NCBI RefSeq assembly: GCF_001077535.1
Contig: NZ_CP011968.1
Coordinates: forward strand, 2,542,001 to 2,606,000
Source: Clostridioides difficile ATCC 9689 = DSM 1296
GTDB taxonomy: Bacteria; Bacillota; Clostridia; Peptostreptococcales; Peptostreptococcaceae
Direction of reading: 5' to 3'
DNA: 64,000 nt
Below the pieces are notes generated by a model. That model did not search any database. It saw nothing but the letters and a program-made list of their open reading frames with translations, and had not been told where the DNA came from. Positions within the stretch are counted from its first letter, which is position 1; every line of letters begins with the position of its first letter. The position numbers and the translations under genes are program-made. Positions 18,519 through 27,819 of this stretch are shown here, one piece after another.

Positions 18519-19826
18519 TTAATATTTCTCCTTAAATCTCTTTTCAAATTCTACTGCTAGACTTTCTCTTACACTTGGATGAGCTATATTTATTAAATTT
18601 CTTGCTCTTTCTCTAAGAGATTTTCCTTTTAATTCTGCTATACCGTATTCTGTTACAATATAGTCAACATCATTTCTTGATGTCGTTATAGGTGCACCTT
18701 CATCCACAATAGATACGATTTTTGAAATTACTGTACCATCTTTTTTTGTAGTTATTGAAGGCATAGCTATAATTGCCTTTCCATCTTCACCCATAGACAC
18801 TCCACGTATAAAGTCAACTTGACCTCCAACACCACTAAATTGTCTAAGTCCCATAGCCTCTGCAACTACCTGTCCCATTAAATCAACTTGTATAGCAGAA
18901 TTTATAGAAACCATCTTATGTTGTTTCATTATAATTGCTGGATGATTCACATAGTCTACTGGTTTTACCTCTACTGCAGGGTTATTATTTGCAAAGTCAT
19001 ATAATTTTTTAGTACCCATTAAGAAGGTAACTGTCATTTTTTCTTTATCAAAATTTTTATATTTACCATTTATAACACCTTTTTCATAAAGGGCCAAAGT
19101 CCCATCTGAAATCATTTCTGAATGAATCCCTAAATCCTTTTTATCAGTTAAAAATAACATAACTGCATCTGGTATCCCACCAATCCCTAGCTGTAAAGTA
19201 GAGCCATCTTCAATTAATGAAGCACAATTTTTACCAATTGCTTCTTCTACTTCTCCAATCTTTGCAGGTTGTAGTTCAAATAAAGGTTGTGATTTTTCCA
19301 CTATATAGTCAAACTCTGATACATGGACTACCTCACCATAGGTTCTAGGAAACTGGTCATTCACTTGAACAATTACTGTTCTAGCAGTTTTAATGGCTTC
19401 ATAAGTATAATCAACTGATGTTCCTAAGCTACAATACCCATGTTCATCTGGTGGAGTTACCTGTGCTAAAACAACATCACATTTTAATCTTTTTTCTCTA
19501 AGCAACTTTGGTACTTCATGGAAGAATGCAGGTGTAAAATCACCATCTCCATTTTCAATTGCCTTTCTTACATTTCCACTTACAAACATTGGATTTACTC
19601 TAAAATGAGCTTCCATTCCCTTAGCAGTATATCCACCACTACCCAAGCTTACCATATGTTTAATCTCAACATCTTTATATTGTTCAGCATTTTCAATCAT
19701 AGCTTCTACTAGTGCAGGAGGTTCACCTACACAATGTGCAAATACTACAGTATCACCGTTTTTAATCTGTTTTACAGCTTCTGTAGCACTACATAATTTA
19801 CTTTGATACAATTCTTGCCAACTCAA
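18519..19826 (-). CDS. cat2: 4-hydroxybutyrate CoA-transferase
   Basis: Moves CoA from acetyl-CoA (or a similar donor) to 4-hydroxybutyrate, giving 4-hydroxybutyryl-CoA for the dehydratase encoded upstream. The 435-residue protein has the family I/acetyl-CoA hydrolase-type fold, with the catalytic glutamate E237 in IHSEMISDG and oxyanion-loop glycines in QLGIGGIP. It follows the small Cys-rich gene by 23 bases and precedes 4hbD. Acts in the cytoplasm. Confidence 0.93.
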   Translation of the reverse strand: MSWQELYQSKLCSATEAVKQIKNGDTVVFAHCVGEPPALVEAMIENAEQYKDVEIKHMVSLGSGGYTAKGMEAHFRVNPMFVSGNVRKAIENGDGDFTPAFFHEVPKLLREKRLKCDVVLAQVTPPDEHGYCSLGTSVDYTYEAIKTARTVIVQVNDQFPRTYGEVVHVSEFDYIVEKSQPLFELQPAKIGEVEEAIGKNCASLIEDGSTLQLGIGGIPDAVMLFLTDKKDLGIHSEMISDGTLALYEKGVINGKYKNFDKEKMTVTFLMGTKKLYDFANNNPAVEVKPVDYVNHPAIIMKQHKMVSINSAIQVDLMGQVVAEAMGLRQFSGVGGQVDFIRGVSMGEDGKAIIAMPSITTKKDGTVISKIVSIVDEGAPITTSRNDVDYIVTEYGIAELKGKSLRERARNLINIAHPSVRESLAVEFEKRFKEKY

Positions 19827-19849
19827 TGAAATCCCCCCATTTAGCTTTT

Positions 19850-20125
19850 TTAAGTTTCACAAATTGCTGATTCAATCACATTTATAACTCTTTCTATATG
19901 GCTAAAATCCCACATCTTAACACATTCATTTTTCACTTTATATTGTTGATAGGATGCGCATAGAGTTGCGCATCCTCCAATTATAAGTAACAAATCATAC
20001 TCGACGTTCTCTTGTGCTATACTAAAATCTACCCTACCATTGAAGTGCTCTTTGATTATTGTAAGAGCCTTCCCTCTTTCGTATCTAGGGTTACAGCCCC
20101 CACAAAATCTAACTCCACAGGTCAT
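19850..20125 (-). CDS. small Cys-rich protein of the 4-hydroxybutyrate operon
   Basis: Unrecognised 91-residue protein embedded between abfD and cat2. It has an N-terminal C-x4-C-x2-C cluster (CGVRFCGGC at 3-11), a central IIGGCATLCASY and further single cysteines near the end (NECVKM, AICET), about seven in all. No signal peptide or membrane segment. The pattern would suit binding a metal or Fe-S cluster or a redox role. Position suggests it helps the oxygen-sensitive 4Fe-4S/FAD dehydratase or carries electrons, but that is inference. The ATG is preceded by AAGGAG. Confidence 0.75.
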   Translation of the reverse strand: MTCGVRFCGGCNPRYERGKALTIIKEHFNGRVDFSIAQENVEYDLLLIIGGCATLCASYQQYKVKNECVKMWDFSHIERVINVIESAICET

Positions 20126-20259
20126 GTGTAAATTCTCCTTATTAAAAATTTCTTTACTTAGCTAAAAACCACCATAATTTTATAACTATCTCTTATACTA
20201 CATATTTTTTCATTAATTAACACACATTAATATATAATTTCCCTTTATATATCAACTTT

Positions 20260-21756
20260 TTATAAATTTAAAGCTTCCTCTTTTTTTATTCCCGCAATTT
20301 TCTTAGCTAATTCTTTCTTTTGATTTATGTTTCCTTGTCTTGAAATCATTATTCTTTGAGCTTGTGGTGAACCTGCCCCATGCATTGACTCAGTTCTATA
20401 ACCAACAGCAGATGAACCAAGGCATATATTTTCTAAGAATCTTAATATTCTCATTCTTTCTTCTGTTGAAGCCACTGAAGAAGCTTTAAAATACTTGTTA
20501 CATACTTCGCCAATAGTCATTCCACTTGTTCCAACTTTAAGGTCTGATTTAAAGTCTTTTTCTGAAGGCATAGTAACCATAAGCCCTCCAGCTATATCTT
20601 CTGCAAGTCTTACTATTTCATAAGGAAATCTAGTTACATTTTGTTTACACACATTTGCAAGAAGTAAATCTATTTGATAGTTTCCAGCTTCTGTTTTGTG
20701 ACCTTCTGATGAACATGCTATACCACAGCAATATAAGCTTTCATTAAGGTGAGTCATTTCTATTAGTTTATCTTTTATATGTGAAGCTTTGTTTGCTCCA
20801 TTATAATCAGCTGCTAAAGCTGCTGCTCCTATTATTACATCACCTACTCCTACTTTACATCCACCATAACTTTGTCTATGGTATCCTGCAAATCTCTCTA
20901 CTAACATACCAGAGAAATCCCATTCTCCACATAAGAAAATTCTATCATTTGGAACAAATACATTATCAAATACTACTAAAGCTTCTTGACCTCCAAACTC
21001 CTTATTTCCTAAATCAACATCTGCACCTTCTTCTAATTTTCTAGTGTCACAAGATTGTCTTCCATAAATCATAAACACTCCTTCAGCATCTGAAGGAACT
21101 GCAAATGATACAGCGTAGTCTTTATCTGCTTCAGTCATACTTATAGTAGGCATTATAAGGTGCTCATGTGAATTTATTGAACCAGTTTGATGTGCCTTTG
21201 CTCCTCTTACAATTATCCCATCTTCTCTTCTTTCTACTATATGAAGGAACATATCTGGGTCAGGTTGAGCACTAGGTGATAGACTTCTATCTCCCTTAGG
21301 GTCAGTCATAGCTCCATCAACTACTAAATCGTTTTCTTGTATATAAGTTAAGTATTTTACAAAATTATCATGATAATTAGTTCCATGGGCTTTATCACAC
21401 TCAAATGTTGTTGAATACACTGCATTAAACGCATCCATACCAACACATCTTTGGAAACAAGAAGCTGTTTTTTGACCACATAGTCTTTGCATTTTTACTT
21501 TTTTTATCAAATCATCAACACTTTGATGAAGATGACCAAATCTATTTATTTTTTCACCTGTGATATTTGAAGTAACTGTCATTAAATCTGCATATTCTGG
21601 GTCATGAGCTAAGTCATAAGTTGCTGCTACACAATTTATAGATGGTCTAATCATAGGATGGTCAACCCAATTCTTAACCTCTTCACCAAACATATAAACC
21701 TTAGTATTTAATTTTCTCAAACTTTCAATATATTGAGCTCCTGTCATTAATGCCAT
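20260..21756 (-). CDS. abfD: 4-hydroxybutyryl-CoA dehydratase
   Basis: FAD and 4Fe-4S enzyme (498 residues) that dehydrates 4-hydroxybutyryl-CoA and isomerises the product to crotonyl-CoA, which then enters butyrate synthesis. Cluster ligands known from the C. aminobutyricum enzyme (C99, C103, H292, C299) are all present one residue later: C100, C104, H293 and C300. The N-terminal MTGAQYIESLRKLN and WVDHPMIRPS are typical. Gaps of 134 bases downstream and 192 upstream separate it from neighbours in the same operon. Oxygen-sensitive in relatives. Confidence 0.95.
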   Translation of the reverse strand: MALMTGAQYIESLRKLNTKVYMFGEEVKNWVDHPMIRPSINCVAATYDLAHDPEYADLMTVTSNITGEKINRFGHLHQSVDDLIKKVKMQRLCGQKTASCFQRCVGMDAFNAVYSTTFECDKAHGTNYHDNFVKYLTYIQENDLVVDGAMTDPKGDRSLSPSAQPDPDMFLHIVERREDGIIVRGAKAHQTGSINSHEHLIMPTISMTEADKDYAVSFAVPSDAEGVFMIYGRQSCDTRKLEEGADVDLGNKEFGGQEALVVFDNVFVPNDRIFLCGEWDFSGMLVERFAGYHRQSYGGCKVGVGDVIIGAAALAADYNGANKASHIKDKLIEMTHLNESLYCCGIACSSEGHKTEAGNYQIDLLLANVCKQNVTRFPYEIVRLAEDIAGGLMVTMPSEKDFKSDLKVGTSGMTIGEVCNKYFKASSVASTEERMRILRFLENICLGSSAVGYRTESMHGAGSPQAQRIMISRQGNINQKKELAKKIAGIKKEEALNL

Positions 21757-21886
21757 AATAAAACCACTCCTTCTCTTTTATAGATTTTTTTATTTATTTT
21801 AAATTATAATACTTCCTTCTTCTATATGTCTCTTAATATTTTAAATTTAGTCCAATAAACTAATTTAAATTTAATTTATGTCTTAA

Positions 21887-21932
21887 ATTCATTCTAAATT
21901 AAAATATATTCCTACTTTAATTTAGAATGAAT
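21887..21932 (-). terminator. intercistronic hairpin between sucD and abfD
   Basis: A 17-base perfect stem, ATTCATTCTAAATTAAA / TTTAATTTAGAATGAAT, follows sucD. There is only a weak T tail, so it may be a partial terminator or an mRNA processing or stabilising element that sets the ratio of cat1-sucD to abfD-cat2-4hbD. Confidence 0.6.
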
Positions 21933-21948
21933 ATTTTTTGTCTAAATT

Positions 21949-23340
21949 TTATCCCCAAAGTTCTTCATCTGTAGGGACTTCATTTTCTGGCATATAATAA
22001 GCAATTCTAGAAATATTAATTAGATGCTTATAATCAAGATTTTCAGAGATGCTGTTATTTCCCCAAGAACCACAACCTAGAGTATTAGTAGGTGCAAGAC
22101 CATTAAAGAAACTTCCTCCAGCACTAGTAGCACAACATTGATTAATAACAAATCTTGATACTTCTATATTTTCTCCTGCATATTCTATATTTTTAACTGT
22201 ATTTGAATGTATAGATACACTATGTCCTTTTCCTTCTACATTTAAATTTGCTTTTGCAATAGCTACACCTTCTTCAAAACTTTTATACTTGTATGCAGAT
22301 ATAACTGGACACATTTTTTCTTTTGCAATAATATCCTCTTCTCCTGGTCCATCAGCTTCTATTACTATTATTTTTGTATCTTCTGGTATCTCAACACCTG
22401 CAATTTTTGCAATTGTATGAACTGATTGACCTACCGCATCTTTATTCATAGATTTATTTACAAACATAGCATTTCTGAAAGCTTCTTTTTGTACTTTATC
22501 TCTAACTATAAAACCTTTGTTATTTTTAAATTCATCCATTATTTTATCAAACATTTCTTCTGCTACTATTACTGACTGTTCACCTGAACAAATGATACCA
22601 TTATCAAAAATTCTTCCTGCTATGATTTTAGGTACTGCTTCTTTAATGTCTACATCTCTATCTATGATACATTGAACATTTCCTGCCCCTACACCAAGTG
22701 CTGGTTTTCCACTTGAGTACGCAGCTTTTACCATTCCCATTCCTCCAGTGGCAATTACTACATCTGCTGATGAAATTAAATTTCTTGTATTTTCTCTTGA
22801 TTGTTGGTCAAGTATTTGTATTAAATTTTCTGGAGCTCCTATTTTTTCTAATTCTTCATTAATCATCTCTACAGTTTTTGTACTACATCCAATTGCTTTA
22901 TGATGAGGTGTGATAATAATTGCATTTCTTCCCTTAAGTGCAAACATTGCATTGCTCATAGGTGTAACGATTGGATTTGTACAAGGAGTTATTGCCGCTA
23001 CTACTCCAACTGGTTTAGCTACCTTTGTTATTCCAGTTTCTCTATCTATATCAATTATACCAACTGATTTTTTATCTTTTAAATTGTTATATATAACTTT
23101 TGCTTTGCTTTTATTTTTAGCTACCTTATCTTCATATACTCCCATTCCAGTCTCTTCTACAGCAAGTTTAGCTAAATATTCAGCATTATAATACACTACT
23201 TTTCCAACTATTTTTACTATTTTATCTACTTGTTCTTGAGTATAACATTCAAACTCTCTTTGAGCTTTTCTTGCTCTCTCAATATAACCATTAATGTATT
23301 CCTTACTTAAATCTTCAAAGTTTTCCACTGCTTTTTCCAT
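21949..23340 (-). CDS. sucD: CoA-dependent succinate semialdehyde dehydrogenase
   Basis: Reduces succinyl-CoA to succinate semialdehyde, second step of succinate use. The 463-residue aldehyde dehydrogenase-fold protein has its catalytic cysteine at C251 in GIICSGEQS and a nucleotide-binding region around ATGGMGMVKAAYSSGKPALG. GGAGGT precedes the ATG. It is 30 bases downstream of cat1 in the same operon. CoA-acylating aldehyde dehydrogenases for acetaldehyde look similar; cluster context gives the substrate. Confidence 0.93.
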   Translation of the reverse strand: MEKAVENFEDLSKEYINGYIERARKAQREFECYTQEQVDKIVKIVGKVVYYNAEYLAKLAVEETGMGVYEDKVAKNKSKAKVIYNNLKDKKSVGIIDIDRETGITKVAKPVGVVAAITPCTNPIVTPMSNAMFALKGRNAIIITPHHKAIGCSTKTVEMINEELEKIGAPENLIQILDQQSRENTRNLISSADVVIATGGMGMVKAAYSSGKPALGVGAGNVQCIIDRDVDIKEAVPKIIAGRIFDNGIICSGEQSVIVAEEMFDKIMDEFKNNKGFIVRDKVQKEAFRNAMFVNKSMNKDAVGQSVHTIAKIAGVEIPEDTKIIVIEADGPGEEDIIAKEKMCPVISAYKYKSFEEGVAIAKANLNVEGKGHSVSIHSNTVKNIEYAGENIEVSRFVINQCCATSAGGSFFNGLAPTNTLGCGSWGNNSISENLDYKHLINISRIAYYMPENEVPTDEELWG

Positions 23341-23370
23341 TTAAAATCTACCTCCAATTTATTAAATATT

Positions 23371-24915
23371 TTATAATGCACTTTTAAAAGTTTCAGCCTT
23401 TTTCATTGTACCTGTACTCATAAATTTACTATGCCATGATAAAGCTTCGTCCAATATGTGAGGTGTTTGTTTTGCTCCACTTTTACAAGCTCTATTTAAA
23501 TAATCCCTAAGTTGTTCTTTATAATCTGGATGGGCACAATTTTCTATTATTTTTATAGCTCTTTCTCTAGGTGCAAGACCTCTTAAATCAGCATATCCTT
23601 GTTCTGTTACAATTACCATTACATCATGTTCAGTGTGGTCTACGTGAGATACCATAGGTACTATTGATGATATATCACCATTTTTTGCAATTGACTCAGT
23701 ACTAAATATAGTTATTGCTCCATTTCTAGCAAAATCACCAGAACCACCAATTCCATTCATCATCTTTGACCCCATTATGTGAGTAGAATTTACATTTCCA
23801 TAAATATCAACTTCAATTGCAGTGTTCATTGCAATTACACCAATTCTTCTGGCTATTTCTGGATTGTTACTAATTTCTTGAGGTCTTAATATAATCTTAT
23901 CCTTAAAAAAATCAATATCTTTTTCAAATTTTATTAATCCTTCTGGAGATGGACTTACAGATGTAGTAGATGCCATTGTAACTTTACCCATTCTTATTAA
24001 ATCCAACATAGAGTCCTGTACAACCTCTGTATAACAAGTTAAATTTTCAAATTCAGATTCACATAATCCATATAATACTGCATTTGCTACACTTCCTACA
24101 CCAGATTGAAGAGGAAGTAAATTCTTTGATAATCTGCCTGCCTTTACTTCTTCTCTTAAAAAAGCAATAATATTATTTGATATTTTTTTCGAAGCTTCAT
24201 CTACAACCCCCAATGGACGGGTCTTATCTTGCATATTGGTAATTACTACTCCTGCAATTTTATCCAAACCACAAGGTATATATGTTGTTCCAATTCTATC
24301 CTTAGGATGATTTATTTCTATTGGTTTTCTATTTGGTGGATTTTCCGTAATATATATATCTGCCATACCTTCCATTTCCATTGGTTTTGCAAGATTTATC
24401 TCTACTATTACTTTATCTGCACTTTTTATAAAAGATGGAGAATTACCTATCCCACTAGTTGGTATAATATTCCCTTCTTCAGTTATTGCAAGTGCTTCTA
24501 CTATAGCTACATCTACTTTAGGTATAGTTCCATAATTTAAAAATTGAGTAGAATGACTTAGGTGCATATCTATATAATCAACAACACCTTTATTAATATT
24601 ATTTCTAAGTATTGAATTAGTTTGATAAGGAAGTCTTCTTTCAATTATACCTGCTTCTGACCATGCTCCATCAACTTCTGGACCTAAAGATGCTCCTGAA
24701 TATACGGTTAATTTTATCTTTTCTCCACTTTTAGCTCTTTCTGAAACTGCTAATGGTACTGCTTTTGGATAGCCTGAAGGTGTAAATCCACTAACTCCAA
24801 TAACCATGCCATCCTCTATAATTTTAGCAGCTTCATCTGCATTCATTATTAAATCACACAATTCTTTATTTCTTAATCTTCCACTTAATTCTTCAAATGC
24901 TCCTTCATTATTCAT
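23371..24915 (-). CDS. cat1: succinyl-CoA:acetate CoA-transferase
   Basis: Activates succinate to succinyl-CoA using acetyl-CoA, first step of the pathway. The 514-residue product belongs to the Cat1/acetyl-CoA hydrolase family. The catalytic glutamate is E297 in CYTEVVQDS, and the C-terminal TEQGYADLRGLAPRERA is diagnostic. It follows the membrane protein gene by 26 bases, with a GGGGGAT-type site before its ATG. Confidence 0.93.
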   Translation of the reverse strand: MNNEGAFEELSGRLRNKELCDLIMNADEAAKIIEDGMVIGVSGFTPSGYPKAVPLAVSERAKSGEKIKLTVYSGASLGPEVDGAWSEAGIIERRLPYQTNSILRNNINKGVVDYIDMHLSHSTQFLNYGTIPKVDVAIVEALAITEEGNIIPTSGIGNSPSFIKSADKVIVEINLAKPMEMEGMADIYITENPPNRKPIEINHPKDRIGTTYIPCGLDKIAGVVITNMQDKTRPLGVVDEASKKISNNIIAFLREEVKAGRLSKNLLPLQSGVGSVANAVLYGLCESEFENLTCYTEVVQDSMLDLIRMGKVTMASTTSVSPSPEGLIKFEKDIDFFKDKIILRPQEISNNPEIARRIGVIAMNTAIEVDIYGNVNSTHIMGSKMMNGIGGSGDFARNGAITIFSTESIAKNGDISSIVPMVSHVDHTEHDVMVIVTEQGYADLRGLAPRERAIKIIENCAHPDYKEQLRDYLNRACKSGAKQTPHILDEALSWHSKFMSTGTMKKAETFKSAL

Positions 24916-24941
24916 AAATATCCCCCCATATAAAATCTTAT

Positions 24942-26327
24942 TTACATTGGAAGTTTGTGTAAAACTATAACCAATATAACTTTAGTTAATAATGCAAATG
25001 GATACGTAGCGCCATAACCTGCTGCTGGGTCATCACTATCAAGAGCATCAACAGCAGCTCCAAGACCTGGTGTTGATGTCATACCACCACAGACAGCTCC
25101 AGATAATAAAATCCAATTTAATTTAAATACGTATTTGCCAACTAAGAATCCTATCATCATAGCTGTAACACCTACTGCTATTGCTACTAAGGCTAGGTGC
25201 ATACCAGATGTCATAATTGAATCAACTACTTTTCCACCATATCTTAATCCAACTATTGCTAAGAAAAATACTAGCCCTATTTGTTTTAAAATATTTAAAA
25301 CCTTTTCTTCCATTCTGAAATTTACTACCCCTATCTTACCTATATATCCAAGAACTAGAGATACAATTAGTGAACCTCCTGTTGCACCTAGTGTGAAGTA
25401 CCCTAGTGGTCCCATAAATACATGTATTCCTCCAACTAAGTATCCAGCTAAACATGTCAAGAAAAATGTTATTATATTAAATGGAACTTCTGGTATCGTT
25501 TTACCAGAAACACTATCTCTTGCTTCCTTCATTTCCTTCTCATATTTTCTTCTTTCTTCTTTTAGGTCCATCCTAAATAATTTTGGAAGGAAATTTACAC
25601 CTAAGATTACTATTAAAACTCCAAAAGGATATGCGACTGCATGACCTATACCAACACCAGCTTCAGCATATGCAATATACTTATCTATTTGCTCTTGAGT
25701 CAGTGATGTAGTTGTATTCACATCCAATTTGCCTTCTGGGTCGACTACTTTTAAAATTTCTTTTTTATCTTTTATTGATGCTTTTTCAAATTCTTTTGAT
25801 ACATCTTCTGCATGTTTACCAGCTGTTTCTAAAGCAGCAGCTAATCCAGGCGAACTTGTTAATGCTCCTGTGTAAACGCCAGAAACTTCATAAGCACTAC
25901 TTCCTTTATCACTTGATAGTAAAGTCATTGCATAAGTCATAGAGCCACCTATAAAAGTTATAAGAACTCCTAAAATTACAAATCTTGCTCCATACTTCTT
26001 TAATACAGCTTTCATATCTTTTGCTGCCAATAGACCAACTGCTGCAACAAATATTATTAAAAAGAAATCAAAGAAGTCAGAAGAAATAATTCCATTCCCC
26101 ATCATTACAGTTGCTGCCTTATATCCTGCTGCTGTTTCCCCTTTTGCTATTATTAGATTCCCCAAGCTATATGCAAGCCATCCAATAAATAATCCTGTAA
26201 ATAATGCTCCTGATACCCCAAAATTAAACTTCCCAAATTTAATTTTTCCAAATAAAATTCCTGTAATTACTGCAGCAAACATAAGGACAAAAGGATTCAT
26301 TAAAAAATCCATCAATTCAAACTTCAC
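24942..26327 (-). CDS. AspT/YidE-like membrane transporter of the succinate operon
   Basis: First gene of the succinate operon. Two hydrophobic halves of about five to six segments each flank a hydrophilic middle (about 170-265), the internal duplication seen in the aspartate:alanine exchanger (AspT/YidE) group. Repeated Gly-rich stretches such as GALTSSPGLAAALE and GGMTSTPGLGAAVD, one per half, support the duplication. I chose a GTG start at 26327: the upstream in-frame ATG (26345) overlaps the AAAGGGAGTGA ribosome site. A role in succinate uptake or dicarboxylate exchange is inferred from context only. 461 residues. Confidence 0.8.
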   Translation of the reverse strand: MKFELMDFLMNPFVLMFAAVITGILFGKIKFGKFNFGVSGALFTGLFIGWLAYSLGNLIIAKGETAAGYKAATVMMGNGIISSDFFDFFLIIFVAAVGLLAAKDMKAVLKKYGARFVILGVLITFIGGSMTYAMTLLSSDKGSSAYEVSGVYTGALTSSPGLAAALETAGKHAEDVSKEFEKASIKDKKEILKVVDPEGKLDVNTTTSLTQEQIDKYIAYAEAGVGIGHAVAYPFGVLIVILGVNFLPKLFRMDLKEERRKYEKEMKEARDSVSGKTIPEVPFNIITFFLTCLAGYLVGGIHVFMGPLGYFTLGATGGSLIVSLVLGYIGKIGVVNFRMEEKVLNILKQIGLVFFLAIVGLRYGGKVVDSIMTSGMHLALVAIAVGVTAMMIGFLVGKYVFKLNWILLSGAVCGGMTSTPGLGAAVDALDSDDPAAGYGATYPFALLTKVILVIVLHKLPM

Positions 26328-26347
26328 TAAATCACTCCCTTTCATTT

Positions 26348-26365
26348 TTGTTATTAAATTAACAA
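26348..26365. promoter_or_regulatory. Rex-type operator 1
   Basis: TTGTTATTAAATTAACAA is a perfect palindrome matching the Rex (redox repressor, NADH/NAD sensor) pattern TTGTTA-N6-TAACAA. It lies about 20 bases before the GTG of the first succinate gene, so Rex there would block the operon. Confidence 0.75.
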
Positions 26366-26410
26366 ATATTATTAAAAAATATATTTCTCCTTTCTCCCCA
26401 ATACTCTATT

Positions 26411-26428
26411 TTGTTATTAAATTAACAT
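26411..26428. promoter_or_regulatory. Rex-type operator 2
   Basis: TTGTTATTAAATTAACAT repeats 17 of the 18 bases of operator 1, 63 bases away (about six helical turns). Weaker copies occur at 26472-26489 (TTATGATTTAATTAACAA) and 26597-26614 (left half TTGTTAA intact), and a half site TTGTTAA at 26451. Confidence 0.65.
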
Positions 26429-26642
26429 TTCTGATTAAAAAAATTTTATCTTGTTAATATCACTTTTTTCTTTATGATTTAATTAACAATTTAATTGTAA
26501 AAATAATTTTTATTTTTTAATAGATAATTTTTTGATATTCGTTGATATAACTGTAATATAGATTGATTTACTCTAAACCATACCAGCTATTCTCTTTTGT
26601 TAATTTAATAATAGCACTATTCTTAATAGATTGAAAATATCA

Positions 26643-26736
26643 AAAACTTATGCTATGATAGTTTAAAACTATTCTATTTTTTTACAACAATATACAAAAC
26701 TTATGCTATTGTTAATTATATACTTGTCACTAATAT
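26643..26736 (+). promoter_or_regulatory. LysR gene promoter with paired repeats
   Basis: A 14-base direct repeat, AAAACTTATGCTAT, occurs at 26643-26656 and 26696-26709, 53 bases apart (five helical turns). Between them is a near-perfect palindrome ATAGTTTAAAACTAT (26658-26672) of the T-N11-A kind bound by LysR proteins. A possible promoter, TTGTTA (26709-26714) and TAATAT (26731-26736) with a 16-base spacer, begins at the end of the second repeat. Confidence 0.5.
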
Positions 26737-26760
26737 GTAAATGAAAGGAACTAATACCAA

Positions 26761-27633
26761 ATGAATATAAACTATTTATACTATTTTCAAACTGTCTGTA
26801 AATATAAAAACATGACTAAGGCTGCGGAAAGTATTCATATTTCTCAACCATCCATAACATTAGCAATTAAAGAATTAGAAAAAGAACTTGGCTTTGAACT
26901 TTTTTACAGAATAGGTAATAAAATAGAGTTAACGCCTGAAGGAAAAATTTTTTTAGACAAGTCAAAACATTTTATAAAACAATTTGAGGATTTTCAATGT
27001 GACGCACTTGATTTAGGAAAAAAGAGAAAAGCTTCTCTCAAAATAGGTATTCCTACAGTTTTAGGTACGTTTTTGCTTTCAAAAATACTTCCTAGATTTA
27101 ATGTAATTTATCCAGATATAGAGCTTAAAATTTTTGAAGTTCCAACATTTGTTGGAGCTAAAATGATTGAAGAATCTACACTTGATTTTTGTATTGGTAT
27201 AATTGACAGTGATATTTATGATGATATAGATTCAAAGACAATCTATAAAACAGAATTATACTTAGTTACAAATCCCAAAAATGAATTGGCAAAACATCCT
27301 ATTATATCGAATTATATGTTAAAAAATGTACCTTTTGTAATCTTATCTGAAGGTTCTTATCACTATAAGATTATTACAAAAAGACTTGAAAAAGCTAAGC
27401 CAAATATAATTTTACACTCAAATCAACTTTCTACCATACGTTATTTACTAGAAAATGACTTGGCTTCAACAATATTGTATAAAGAAATATTTCAAAATAC
27501 AGAAAATCTCTGTTCAATACCATTAGAACGTGCAATTACTGCAAATATTGGGGTTCTTTGGAGAAGAAATCAATACATATCTCATAGTATGAAACTTTTT
27601 ATTGAGTATATGGCATCTATTCATATAAACTAA
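26761..27633 (+). CDS. LysR-family transcription regulator
   Basis: 290-residue regulator. The N-terminal winged helix-turn-helix (about 1-60) has the classic MTKAAESIHISQPSITLAIKELE pattern, and an effector-binding domain follows. It is divergent from the succinate operon across a 430-base gap, the usual place for a LysR regulator of the neighbouring genes. The ligand is unknown; succinate or a related acid is a guess from context. ATG behind GAAAGGAAC. Confidence 0.88.
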   Translation: MNINYLYYFQTVCKYKNMTKAAESIHISQPSITLAIKELEKELGFELFYRIGNKIELTPEGKIFLDKSKHFIKQFEDFQCDALDLGKKRKASLKIGIPTVLGTFLLSKILPRFNVIYPDIELKIFEVPTFVGAKMIEESTLDFCIGIIDSDIYDDIDSKTIYKTELYLVTNPKNELAKHPIISNYMLKNVPFVILSEGSYHYKIITKRLEKAKPNIILHSNQLSTIRYLLENDLASTILYKEIFQNTENLCSIPLERAITANIGVLWRRNQYISHSMKLFIEYMASIHIN

Positions 27634-27705
27634 ATTTATATTATACAGATATAATATTTTGTTTAAATACAATGTTAAAATATTTTAATAAATAGTATAG
27701 TTTAG

Positions 27706-27788
27706 AGTATCAGTATAAAAATACAATATAGAATGTTATAGAATTATAATTGTATACATTTAAATCTAAATATTATTATACTGATACT
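27706..27788. terminator. large inverted repeat between convergent genes
   Basis: Perfect arms AGTATCAGTATAA (27706-27718) and TTATACTGATACT (27776-27788) flank a 57-base AT-rich loop. The right arm is followed by TTTTT on the plus strand. It probably ends the LysR transcript and perhaps the convergent one. Confidence 0.55.
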
Positions 27789-27819
27789 TTTTAAAATACC
27801 TTTTATTGATAATACTTTT

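Noticed and set aside
25135-25644. 169-residue plus-strand frame opposite the AspT-like gene
   Set aside because: Proline- and isoleucine-rich shadow translation of a hydrophobic gene, without a ribosome site.
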